A stretch of DNA of 64,000 nucleotides, taken from NCBI GenBank assembly GCA_035048815.1, contig JAUCBN010000025.1, forward strand, positions 9,324,501-9,388,500. Reading direction: 5' to 3'. The position numbers and the translations under genes are program-made. The notes under the pieces were generated by a model. The model did no database searches. It was not told the DNA's origin and was given only the letters and a program-made list of their open reading frames with translations. Shown here piece by piece: positions 13,401 to 24,393 of the stretch (its first letter is position 1; every line of letters begins with the position of its first letter). This DNA comes from Abelmoschus esculentus (Eukaryota > Streptophyta > Magnoliopsida > Malvales > Malvaceae).

Positions 13401-14535
13401 ACATTCTGGTTGTTAAGGAGTCCAGCAATATTATTCTTCCGACGTCAACTATTTGCTCGGGCATGAAAAAAAAAAGTATTTTTGTCACCGTGTTCTAACC
13501 ATTGTATACGAGCTCATTGAGCCCAGTATATTTCTTTCGCATTTAGTAAACTATCAAGCTCGCTTTTAGCGGAAATAAAGTTTTGGATGTCCGTATCAGA
13601 GAGGTGTCGTTTGAGACACATATTAATGAAATCATTAAGCTGCGTAATCCGTTCATTGGATTTGATACGTTTATTCCTTTGCCAGGAGGACAGAAAGCGT
13701 CTAATATCCTCAAGTTTAGCTAAAGATGATCGAGAATGGTTAGACCAAATGGCACTAATTCGAGAGGGAACTTCCGGACTATCAACCCAACAGTTGTCAA
13801 AATCAAAAAAGTTGTTAGAGTGGCTGGGTCGGATAATTCGAGTTGGATTAGTATCCAATAGGATAGGATAGTGGTTAGAGCGAGCCTGAAAGAAAGAAAT
13901 AGCTTGGAAGTTTGGAAAAGAGTTGAACCAGGCAGAATTGCCAAGAAAACGATCAATTCGTTCCATAATCAATTTTGCTTGACGCCCTGATCTAGTCCAA
14001 GTGAACCATCCAGATGAGGGCTTGCAATCAAAGAGACCATTCCTTGAGAGACAATCTCTGAAATGATTAATTTGTGATCTCGCACGACGGATACCACCTC
14101 GTTTTTCATTATCACAGAGAATTTCATTAAAATCCCCTCCTAGAAGCCAAGGAAGGGAAGAGGCAGATTGTAAAGAATCTATCAATTACCAAGTTTTATA
14201 TTTGCAGTCTCAGCAAACCCATGTAATCCTGAAAAATGAAACTGTGACTGCCCAATGGATATAGTAACATCAATATGTCGATCCGAGTAAGAAAGCAAAT
14301 TAATGGTGGTTTTAGTATTCCAAAGGAGAGCTAGCCTTGTACAAGAATGGCTAGAGTCAATAGTTATGCAACCTTGCATTCCTAATTTAATCCTAATACG
14401 GTCCATATAGTGTTTGTTTAATCTAGTTTCACAAAGGAACAAGCAGTCGACATCATGCTTGGAGGTAGCATGTTGAAGAGCAAGAACTGCCTAGGTGTTG
14501 CCAAGACCCTGACAGTTCCAACATAATAATTTCAT
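10490..14535 (-). pseudogene. LINE ORF2: endonuclease, reverse transcriptase, zf-RVT, RNase H (broken)
   Basis: The full frame would be about 1,348 codons, the usual size for a plant L1 ORF2. In order: an N-terminal CWNCQGLGNT endonuclease start, GGDFNEIL and WFTWTRSG (endonuclease), the RT core with DPRKAPGVDGF, FVQGRNITDNIL and FADDCVVF (the YADD-type catalytic box), a zf-RVT segment with CPLCNM...H...C, and a C-terminal RNase H domain (ETDSASI, PKDANVVAH). It nicks target DNA and primes reverse transcription there. The frame is broken by a stop about 13 codons in, a frameshift near 14182-14185, and stops near 13511, 12770 and 11015. Its ATG overlaps the stop of the upstream ORF1-like tail as ATGA. 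Confidence 0.9.
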
Positions 14536-15349
14536 TTTGCTCGGCGGGGTTGAACCACGTTAACCACCGCCAGAGAGTTTTTAACGCTGCTCATCCCAGC
14601 TATTTTAGTGATGGTACTGGTCAAAGTACGAAACCATTTTTTGGTGTCTGTAGGCCGAAAACCTTGAATCAAACCAGACATTACACCAGGAAAGATGATA
14701 ATAAAAGCCCAAGAAAAGGTTGATATTTCGTGAAAAACAAAACAAAAAATAGATAGTGTGCTTGTTGGTATGCCTGTGATTGGATCTAACCAGTCATCCT
14801 TGGAGATATAAAAGTAACATGTACCTCGCTGGGTTGAGAGTAAGACACCATAATTGGTGTTAGTAAAAACCCTTAACAAGGGTGGTATATTTATATAAGT
14901 GGCAACTAGAAAAGAAAAGGTACAAAAAGAATCAAAATTTTAATATCTAGAATTTGAATGTTTGTAGATTATGCTAAGTAGAGTGTGTATCAAAGGAACA
15001 CAATGCATAAAAGAGGAAAACAACAACACTATGAAATAAAAAAGATACAACAACATAACAAGAAAGAGAAAAGAAAAAGAAACAATAAAAAAATAGAGAG
15101 AGTAAAAAAACAAGGCAATAAAGATATTATTAAACCAAATAAAAGAAGGCTTCGAAACAAAAACCCTAAAAACATAGCTAAAATAGCCGCGCATCCCTAA
15201 CTTGGTCCTAAAAAAGATCAAAACAAAAATAAGCCTAGAAAAAAGAAAAAGCAAAAACAGAAAAACGGCTTCATGCTTATGGATAGCACGTTGCAAAGCT
15301 TGAACTGTCTGGGTGTTGCCAGTACCCGGACAGTTCAAACATAAGTTTA
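14536..15349 (-). repeat. Duplicated ORF1-end/ORF2-start segment and spacer inside the LINE
   Basis: The ORF1-end/ORF2-start junction occurs twice in direct orientation, about 14445-14605 and about 15268-15430. Each has an ORF1 tail ending QPRRAK, then ATGA overlap, then an ORF2 start with C.NC.G.GNT and an ALQ..(I/T).KH stretch. The upstream copy of ORF2 goes on for some 60-70 recognisable but degraded codons (a KLGMRG segment against KLGMQG in the true ORF2), then runs into AT-rich spacer. No other gene is seen in the spacer. The arrangement suggests a junction between two LINE copies. Confidence 0.6.
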
Positions 15350-16748
15350 TCATTTGGCTCGGCGGGGTTGATCTGAGTCAACCTCCGCCGGAGAGTTTTT
15401 TGCGCTGCTCATCCTAGCTTTCTCAGTAGGTGCTTTGCTAGTCGCTCGAGGCCGTTTAAGCCTTGTATTCTCATATGAAGGTGGAGTTCTCTTAGTACGT
15501 CTACTTGTAGTAGACCGTACAATTCGCTTGGGGGTTGGTGCAGTGTCAAGCCAATCAGCGACCTCCTGGAAGTCTTGGTCATTGGCGAGATCATCCTTCA
15601 AATCTTGGAGTTCAGGTTCCAGAGGGCTCACTTCCCCAGTGTTGTTATGGGTTGTTTGTCGGGTAGTAATATGAGAGCTTAGATCGGGAGGAGCCATTTG
15701 CAATGGTTGTGGAGGACAACGACGAGCAGATAGTTTACTAGCAACCATTGGAAGGAGTTTGGGTCCAAGCGGGATAATATGCGAGGGATTATTACTAGGG
15801 ACAATAGATTCAATATCATCAGCCGCAGGAGGTGCCATAGGGGCTTTACCTTTCCCATTGGTATTGGATGGAGAAGACGGTATCGGGCCTTTATCCTTGT
15901 TGTATGTGTTAGAGGTTTGGGAGGATGTTGGTGTCGGTTGGGCAATGGTATCGTTGGCAATATAACGAATGCGACCTCTTTGTGTAGGTTGCACTTCTTT
16001 CTTTTTAGGAACATGTCGTAGCCAATCGCCATATAGGAGTTGCTCAGGCCGTGAATCTACCGGGATAGAACAAAAATCCAGAGAGTGACCAATTCTACCA
16101 CAACAGTGACAAATTGTAGGGAGACGTTCATATTGAAGCAGGCAGAACCTTGTAGAGGGTCCCCCCACCTATGGCCACACAACGCTTAATAGGTTGCGTA
16201 ACATCCAGAGTCAATCCAACCCGCAGGTAGTCAACCATGTAGAAATCGATTTTCCTAGTGTCGATTTTTGTTAGTGTTCCTATTATGGACCCTAGTGATT
16301 CGCCAATATTATTAGCAGATTCCTTCGATGCAAGGAAGATGTGTGGAATGTTGTATATGCGCACCCAAATATTCATCTTTGTAAAGGCATGATCTTCAAG
16401 GTTGATAGTAGGACTGTACTGGGTGAGAGCAAGCCATTCATCCTTATAAGTCCAAGGTCCCCTGGCCAGGATATCATCCTTGATCTTCGCATCTTTGAAG
16501 CGGATGAGAAACATATGTGGTTTCAAGATTTGTATAGAAACCAGTTTGGCCATGGTCCAGATGCCAGTAAAAGCTTTGACGATCACCTGATCATCAATCT
16601 CTTTGGAGAATACAAGATTCCCTAGTAGGGTGGATTGTGTTTCTTCTTCTGAGAAATCCCAAGAGATACTAGGTTGGAAGATATCCGCCTGCTCATCAGT
16701 AGTAAATTGAAGATTGCCAAGTTGTTGGAGGAAGGTCTTGGAATCCAT
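15350..16748 (-). pseudogene. LINE ORF1: DUF4283-type nucleic-acid-binding protein with CCHC knuckle (frameshifted)
   Basis: The chosen start is the ATG at 16748, giving MDSKTFLQQLGN, which precedes the conserved domain. The longer open frame upstream has no family features. Residues 1-190 or so form the DUF4283-like domain of plant L1 ORF1 (GPWTY, NIWVRIYNIP, DYLRVGLTLDVTQPIKR). One extra base in a run of six C (plus strand, 16161-16166) shifts the frame. The other frame continues with the zinc knuckle CHCCGRIGHSLDFC (CX2CX4HX4C), then a proline/threonine/serine-rich basic tail ending QPRRAK. The protein would coat LINE RNA in the ribonucleoprotein. Confidence 0.85.
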
Positions 16749-19374
16749 TAGTAAGAGGTTGGTAAAATTAAAGGAATAATTGAGAGAGAAAGAGAGAGAG
16801 GGCCGTGTGGAATATATAGAAGATGAGAAAATATGAGAGGGGTGGGCAGATATATATAGGAGAGGAAGAGTTTGAAGTATGCAAGGATTATAAGTGAGGT
16901 AATTAGGAAAAGATAAATAGTAAAAAAGAAAATTGTTATTATATGGAATATATAAATTATTATATTGTATTTGAAAAGAAGTAGGAAAGAATAACTTATC
17001 ACATATGATATGAGAAAAGTTATATATTTGAGAATAAATAGAAGTCCTAAAGAAACAAACTTTAAGTGTTCTCAATATATCTTGAGTAGGATTCCTCTTA
17101 ATATAATATTTGTAGAAAATATATATATTCGACGACCATGGGTTCGGCAAGTCCAAGTCACACCATATTCGATTCAAAGTACACAAAGGAAATGTTTCTT
17201 GCAGCACAAGATATGGATATAGATGAGTAAGGAAAGCAATGTGAAAATCGTTGTTAAACACTTGTATGATCGAGATGGTTGTGAGCAATACACCTTTAAT
17301 GGTGTTGGATAAGTCCCGTTGAACGGGTGGTAAGGTTAAGTATGTAACAAAGAGAATAAGTGTGATTGAAGGAATAACATATGAGGCATAAAAGGCAAAG
17401 AATACCTTGTATTCCAAAGCAATATAATGACCAGGAAAATAGAAGACACTTCGTTGGCCATGGATCGCTTCTAGTTGGATCCAGAATCAGGGAAGAGAGT
17501 AGCCAAAATTCTCCGATCTGTTGATCCATCGTTTTCTTTATGATTAGAAACAAAGTTCTGGTATAATATGGATTCCCCATCAGGGGTGTTATGTCGGCAT
17601 TAATGGCCGGATAGAGGAAGATAAATCTTAAGTGATCTATTTGTATGAGCAAAACTTTAAAGAACAAAAAAACCAAGTATTGGAAAATAAACAGTGCATA
17701 TAGCCAGAAATGACACCATTGTATCTTGGTAGGCGTACGGAGGGCCTCAACCACATATACGCACGGCGAAGTAGGAATGAAAAGAGAAGGTATCGTTCTT
17801 AAGGTGAAAAGGATTGAAGAGGACCAGAAAATAGAATGGATGAAAAGGTAAGCCGAGAATAATTGAATTAAATATAAAAATGTGAACAAAGAAAGAAGGT
17901 CGGAGAAGGACTCCTTCCTTGAATTCAAACGAGAGTTAACAGGCCTGTAGAGAGCCTAATAGAGGCCTCTGATGTGGGAGATCGAGACCATCTGGGCCCT
18001 AGCAGGCCAACAGCAGACGTAGGGAGCTGCATGATATCGGAATTGTAGGATCATGAAACCATGGCTTAAACTCCCTTGTCGCGATAGCGAATTATAAACA
18101 AGCAAGCACGGAGCCGCGGCTAGGCTAGGAGCCGACAAGCAGAGGTTAGAATAGGTGACACCATGTAAAGTGTTGAGGAACAGAATTCTGGGAAACGTAA
18201 TAGGGGCGTCAGAATCCAGGGTATTCAAAATCGGAGAGGTGTGAGGGAACAGTGGCACACTGATATTGTGGAGGGTTGAAAAAGTACAGAGAGGGGAAAG
18301 GATGAATACATAAATCGTCAAAATAGCAAATACATTTAAAAAGAAAAACATAAAGAATAAAACAGAGTGAGACTCCACCCTAAGATAGAGTTCTAACCAA
18401 AACGTGAAAAAACCCATATAGAAACGGGCCATGGAGTGTGAACAAGACCCGGAGTCCGTTAGAAGAAACCAAAACCTGCCGGAGTCACCTTGAGGCTGGC
18501 TTTGATGTATCGAGAAGTTTGGATCAATGGCAGTCCCCAGATGTGGGAAGGAAGCTTGGGAAGACATGTAGAACAAGGCAGATCTACCGAGAGCAAGAGG
18601 AAGGCTTCTGAAAGAGAAGGGAGACAACACCCTCTCCTGGTATACCTTTAATATCAAAGAAAAGCAACATGAGGGATACCGTAAGAAAAGATAACGGAAT
18701 ATATAAAATAAAAAAGGAAATTCAAAAAGAAAAAAAGAAGAGGCAAACATATGAAGCCAAAAGAAACCATGGATGAACATAGCAAAGTTAGATCTGTTGG
18801 GATCCTTCCGACGTGAAGCAGGCAGAAAACTTTGATACATCAGAATGTTATGAGTAAGAATAGACCTTAGAGGTGGGTAGAATGCTTGGAAAACCAAGTG
18901 GAGAAGAGCAAATCTAACAATATTTGTGGTGTTATGTTGAAAACTTCTGATGGAGATTATAGGCATCACCCGTGCCTGCCAGATCCTCACCATCACAAAT
19001 AAGCGACAAGAAAACCCATTAAAGAAAGTAAGGGAAACATTGGATGAGAGAAGAAAATCAGAAACAAATCGAAAAGCGTTGTTGGATCCAAATATGCCAG
19101 GAGCGATCCAACATTCTGGATCAGCATCATTGGCAGGCCTGGAAAAAATGACAAACAAAAAATAAGGAAGATAATAAACATACGACAATAATGGAACGTC
19201 AAAACATATGTAGATTGGTCTGGAATCATGGATGCTTGCATCTTTCTCCCCTCTTGAGGCTGGAAGAGTGGTGAAAATATGGAGAAGACCGAAGGAAAAT
19301 AGAAAAATGAAAAACAGATAAGCAAGGGGAAGAGAAAAAGCGAGAGAGAGGAGAGGAGAGAAAACAAGATCCAT
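16749..19374 (-). other. Long pyrimidine-rich LINE leader containing a 472-codon open frame
   Basis: This is 2.6 kb between the element's 5' end and the ORF1 start. On the minus strand 17956-19374 is open for 472 codons and its ATG is the first base of the element. A second frame of 210 codons covers 17296-17928. Both translations are rich in F, L, S, Y and I and show no motif I recognise. The coding strand is C/T-rich and poor in A, which removes stop codons by composition alone, so a non-coding 5' UTR is the likelier reading. A conserved upstream ORF cannot be ruled out. Confidence 0.5.
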
Positions 19375-20896
19375 AACTCGTTCGAATTTTAACCAAGTAA
19401 AAACCTCAAATTTTGTGATTAATCTTTATAATTAGGTTCAAAAGCCCATAATTAACTATTTGAAACCATAAAATTTGATTTAATTTCATTTTCGATCATT
19501 TTTTAGGGTTTAATGGGTGCATTTCTAAATGGTCTTTATAGCGATACCGTTCGAATTTTAACCGAGTTAAAAGCTCAAAATTTGAGATTAAGCTGTATAA
19601 TTAGGTTCAAAAGCCAATAATTAACTATTTGAACTCATAAAATTTGATTTAATGTCATTTTCGATCATTTTGCAAGACTCGGAGCGTGCTTTTCTAAATG
19701 GGATTTATAGTGAACCCGTTCGAATTTTAATCGAGTAAAAAGCTAAAAATTTGAGATTAACCTGTATAACTAGGTTCAAAAGCCCATAATTAGCAATTTG
19801 AAACCATAAAATTTTATTTAATATCATTTTCGATCGTTTTGTATGGTTTAGAGCGTGCATTTTTAAATGGTCTTTAGAGCGAACTCGTTCAAATTTTAAC
19901 CAATTAAAAATCTCAAGATTTGAGCTTAAGCTGTATAATTAGGTTCAAAAGCCAATAATTAACTATTTGAACTCATAAAATTTGATGTAATGTGATTTTT
20001 GATCATTTTGTATAGTTTAGAGCGTGCTTTTCTAAATGGGATTTATAGTGAACCCGTTCAAATTTTAACTGAGTAAAAAGCTCAATATTTTAGATTAAGC
20101 TGTATAATTAGGGTCAAAAGCCCTTAATTAACAATTTGAAACCATAAAATTTGATTTAATATCAGTTTCGATCGTTTCGTAGGGTGCAGAGTGTGCATTT
20201 CTAAATGGTCTTTATAGTGAAGCCGTTCGAATTTTAACCGAGTAAAAAGCTCAAAATTTGAGATTAAGCAGTATAATTAGTTTCAAAAGCCAATAATTAA
20301 TTATTTGAACTCATAAAATTTAATTTAATGGCATTTTCGATCATTTTCCAAGGTTCAGAGCGTGCTTTTATAAATGATATTTATAGTGAACCCGTTCGAA
20401 TTTTAACCGAGTCAAAAGCTCAAAAGTTGAGATTAAGTTGTATAACTAGGTTCAAAATCCCATAATTAACAATTTAAAACCAAAAAATTTTATTTAATAT
20501 CATTTTCGATCATTTTGTAGGGTTTAGAGCGTGCATTTTCAAATGGTCTTTATAGTGAAACCGTTCAAATTTTAACCAATCAAAAATCTCAAAATTTGAG
20601 ATTAAGCTGTATAATTAGGTTCAAAAGCCAATAATTAACTTTTTGAACTCAGAAAATTTGATTTAACATTTTTGATCATTTTGTAAGGTTTAGAGCGTGC
20701 TTTTCTAAATGGGATTTATAGTGAACCCGTTCTAAATTTAACCGAGTAAAAAGCTAAAAAGTTGAGATTAAATTTTATAACTAGGTTCAGAAGCACATAA
20801 TTAACAATTTGAAACAATAAGATTTTATTTAATATCATTTTCGATCCTTTTGTAGGGTTTAGAGCGTGCATTTTTAAATGGTCTTTATAGCGAACC
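19375..20896 (+). repeat. Satellite, block 2
   Basis: About nine monomers continue the array in phase after the LINE. The order of variants on resuming (A with 'aaaacctcaaattttg', B with 'gataccg', A with 'aactagg', B with 'accaattaaaaatc', A with 'ctcaatatttta', B with 'gaagcc') matches the six-monomer unit of block 1. This supports one continuous array before insertion. The block ends at the GAACC target duplication of the solo LTR. Confidence 0.92.
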
Positions 20897-22680
20897 TGTA
20901 ACATCCCGGTTTTGGGGTTAGTAGTTTGAGTGTTAGTTGGGGAAATTGGATCGGATCGGATCGGATTCCTAGGGTTCGTTATTCCGAGAAAAATTAAAAT
21001 AATAGTATTTTAATTGGATAAGTAATAATTTTGTCAAATGGTTCTAAAAATATTAAAATGGTGTTTTAAAGTTAAAGGAATATTATTTGAACTTTAATTT
21101 GATTTTTAATTGGGCTTAATTTTGTGCTAGTGACTAAATTGTAATTTTGGGAAAGTTTTGGGGATTTAATTAGTAATTTTCGGCAATAAGGATTTTTAGT
21201 GACTAAATTGGAAAGTAAGCCATACTTAGAATCCTTAGAGGGCCATAAACCCAATTTATTTTTAATTAATGATTTATCCACCAAAATTGTTTTTAAATTG
21301 TTTTATTTAAATGATAATTCCATTTTCTTTTGTAACTTCCCATTTTCTCATCTTTTCTCTCAAGATTTTCTCTCATTTTTTCTCCATCTTCTTCTCCAAA
21401 TTTCTTCAATTTCTTGCTGATTTCTTCATCATTTTTCAACAAGATTTACTTCATTTTATTCATCCTTCCATTCTCTACAAAACCTACTTATCAATTTTGC
21501 AAAATCAACATCCATTTTCAAGAAATCAAGGGAGGATTTCTCATCTTTTTGGTGGAGCAAATCTTTAAGGTAATTTGCTGATTTCTAATCTTTTTCTAAG
21601 TTTTTTTATTGAAATTCCCAAGTATTGGCTTGCTAATCAACAATGGAAACTTAATTTTGTGTTTTTAATTCTAGATCTATGGCTTTTATGGAGGTTTTTG
21701 TGAAATCTTTTTAGATCTCAATTAATGCTGTAATTAAGTTGATTTAATTATGATATTATGTCAATTAAATGATTAATTAAGTGTTGAATTGATGGAACAT
21801 TAATTTAATCCCGGAATAATGTAATCGGTAGTGCTTTAAGGTGGTTTTCGGTTGTTTTAGGGGCTGTTTTAGCTGTTCTAATGTTGCTGGAGGTATAAGG
21901 ATGGTTTGGAAGTGTTTTTGGTTCATAATTGAAGTGGATTAGATGTTAGATTCATTAGGTTTTGGGCTGATGATGTTTCGGATGCGTTTCGGTGTAGTTT
22001 TCGGTCTTTTCGGCAAGGCTTTCGATAGTTTTGTGAGGGTTAAATGTGGCTGCTGTTTTGAGCATGTTGTGATGTGAATTTGCTCTGCTTTTAATGTTGT
22101 AGAGGTAGTGCAAGAAGGTGCATAAGTGGCTGGTGCGTTGGCATTGCTATCGGAGCATCGGCGAGGGCTCGTTTCGCTTGTCGGTGAGTGGTTTTGGATT
22201 TAAAGTGAATCGCATTGGTTCGGTTCTGTTTTGGGGGCTATGGAATAGTGAAAACTTTCCATAGTTCAAGAGTAAGTGTTTTAAATGATGTTGATGCATT
22301 ATATCAAGTTTCGGCTATTTTCGGTAATGGCATATATGTGAACAATGATTCAATATGATTTTGGAATTGCATATATTTGATTTTGAAATGATGTATGCAT
22401 GTGTTAATTTCTGAAAATGCATGGTTTATTAAGGCATTCATGGTTTATGTAAGCATGAAAAAGAATTTAGATTATGATGAGGTTATTTGCCCTATGTTGA
22501 TAAAGCCGTTGAGCATGATTTTAGTTCACATGATGAACATGTAATGAATGCATTATGAGCAGCAAGTTAACATGCATGATTGGAATTGATATTGGCTTAG
22601 TGACACTAACTTTAGATTCGAATACAAATGACATGTCATTAGGATTGAGTGCACTATAAAAATAATGAGAATAATGATGA

Positions 22681-22926
22681 TGCCTACACGTAAACAAGGG
22701 TGACTTTGTGTCCGACTGTGCTTGTAGAGTTTGCCTACACGTAAACAAGGGAGACTTTGTGTCCGACCGTGCGTGTAGATCTTGCCTATATGTAAACAAG
22801 GGTGACTTTGTGTCCGACCGTACATATAGTTGACCCATGCGTAAACAAGGGTGACTTTGTGTCCGACCGTGCGTAGTGGGGGTAACATGTATACAAGGGT
22901 GACTATGTGTCCGATCGATGCATGTT
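22681..22926 (+). repeat. Five tandem units of about 50 bp in the Tekay-type LTR
   Basis: Units start near 22681, 22732, 22783, 22832 and 22880. Each contains a variant of 'gtaaacaagggtgactttg' followed by 'tgtccgaccg'. The related solo LTR at 32443-35250 has only three units (34363-34510), so copy number varies between LTR copies. Confidence 0.9.
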
Positions 22927-23632
22927 GAGACCAAGTGTCTCCAATTATGGAAAAAGGAATCCGTGTATTCGGTGAACTAAAAGTTCACACTAAGTGATCA
23001 TTAGAAAGCCAATATGCATATATGAAATGGAATGATATATTTGTGCATGATACATGAAATGATTTGACATTATTGAAAAGCATGATTTGGTTTTACATAT
23101 TTCAAATAAGCTTGAAGAATGCAAGTATGACTTTATAAATGATTTTAAACTTGTTAGAGCTTCCTCACTAAGCATGTTGTGCTTAAGCTCTCTCTTTTCA
23201 TACTTGCAGAGAAATAGTGATATTCGAGGCTACGTTCGGAGCAAGGGAACCAAGGGGAAGAGTTGTCTTAATTTTTGGTATGTTTTGGCAAATAATTTGG
23301 GCTTGGCAATGTGTAAATCAAACCCATGTGAAGTGTGTGATTTTTGCTTTGGTTAATGTTGTAATAAGACCTATAATGTTTTGGATTATTAATTGAAGGA
23401 CTATGGTGTTGTTTGGATTGTTGAAGCATGTACATGCATGAACGTCTTTGATTTTAATCATATTTTAGGAAGCATGCCTATAGTTTGTATGGAGTCTTGA
23501 TGTTGATAATTGTGTGCTTTAAATTGTTCTTTATGTTTAGGAATTATGCATATAGTTGATGGTGATTAATGATTGTGTCTTGAGTCGGTTGAATTCACTT
23601 GGTGTGACAGAATTTTTAGGTTCCAGGCATAA

Positions 23633-23826
23633 AGTTTCGAAACCTTAGGGAAGATTTCGAAACCTTTGTCAAATAGTTTCGAAACCTTTAGGAAGGTTTC
23701 GAAACCTTGCAGGCAATTTTGATTCTGGACCCTTACTGGACGCGAAAAGTTTCAAAACCTTCGGGGAAGTTTCGAAACCTTTTACATAAAGTTTCGAAAC
23801 CTCTGAGGAAGGTTTCGAAACCTTTG
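23633..23826 (+). repeat. Cluster of TTTCGAAACC palindromic motifs
   Basis: Eight copies of TTTCGAAACCT (one as TTTCAAAACCT) occur in under 200 bp, spaced 20-45 bp apart apart from one longer gap in the middle. TTCGAA is a perfect palindrome. The cluster sits upstream of the LTR end, where the left-hand Tekay-type LTR has a TATCGAAAC cluster instead. Confidence 0.8.
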
Positions 23827-24393
23827 GCTGCCAGGAAATGGAAGTTGCTGGAAATTGCATTTTGGTCCCGAATATCCTTCTTTGTTCAATTAGGGTATCT
23901 ACAGATGTTATTTTGAGTTGAAATTTCACATGGATGCATAAAGTTGATTAAATTTCAAGATGGGTAACTTAATTTTGACGAAGTCCTTATAATTTGTAAG
24001 ATTTACATTTTAGTCCCTTGATTAATGAAACTTGCAATTGATGATGTTAGAATACTCCGTTTGCCTTGAGATTTACCGTAAGGGATACTTGTATGCTTAA
24101 TTACACTTTGATGGAAAGAATTTTTAATTTGTCATTAGTACGTAAAAGTTTTACGTTTTAGTCCTTAATTTACTTAAGTGTTTAATCGAATGCTTGTATG
24201 TGATCGGATTGTTTTCGTTAATGCTTTGTATGAGATTAAGACTTTTAGGAACATAATTAATTATGCAACTAGATAAGAAAAAAAATCAGTTTTCAGGGTT
24301 GTTTATCGAATTAGACCTTAACTGGTTTAGTTCGATATTCCCCGTGTGACCCGTTAGTGTCGGTTCCGTCCAGGCCGGGCTAAGGGGGTTACA

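Larger units (their letters stand above)
10399..19374 (-). mobile_element. L1-type LINE, 9.0 kb, minus strand, with 16-bp target duplication
   Basis: Reading right to left, the element has a long pyrimidine-rich leader (19374-16749), ORF1 (16748-15350), an aberrant duplicated segment, ORF2 (14535-10490), a short 3' UTR and a short A tail (T run at 10395-10403 on the plus strand). AACTCGTTCGAATTTT is repeated exactly at 10383-10398 and 19375-19390, and the satellite continues in phase across the site. That is a true target-site duplication. The length is above the 5-7 kb usual for plant L1s because of the long leader and the internal duplication. ORF1 and ORF2 both carry stops or frameshifts, so this copy is dead. 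Confidence 0.92.
20897..24393 (+). mobile_element. Tekay/Del-type solo LTR, 3.5 kb, with perfect GAACC target duplication
   Basis: It starts TGTAACATCCC and ends GGGGGTTACA, terminal inverted repeats typical of Tekay/Del chromovirus LTRs. GAACC is present at 20892-20896 and 24394-24398, and the satellite resumes in phase. There is no internal region or second LTR, so it is a solo LTR. Inside are five tandem units of about 50 bp (22681-22926) and a TTTCGAAACC cluster (23633-23826). The frames over the tandem units are artefacts of the repeat. Confidence 0.93.

Noticed and set aside
16748..17417. The longer ORF1 start at 17417 (429 codons)
   Set aside because: The part upstream of 16748 is compositionally biased and has no family features. 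The ATG at 16748 begins directly before the DUF4283-type domain.
17956..19374. A membrane protein in the LINE leader
   Set aside because: The hydrophobic translation follows from a C/T-rich strand and another frame overlaps it, so it was not annotated as CDS. It is kept as a low-interest finding.
22521..22934. Minus-strand frames with repeated RTQSHPCLR / SDTKSPLFT peptides (also 34153-34583)
   Set aside because: They are translations of the 50-bp tandem repeat in solo LTRs, open in more than one frame and with different unit numbers. Nothing supports coding.
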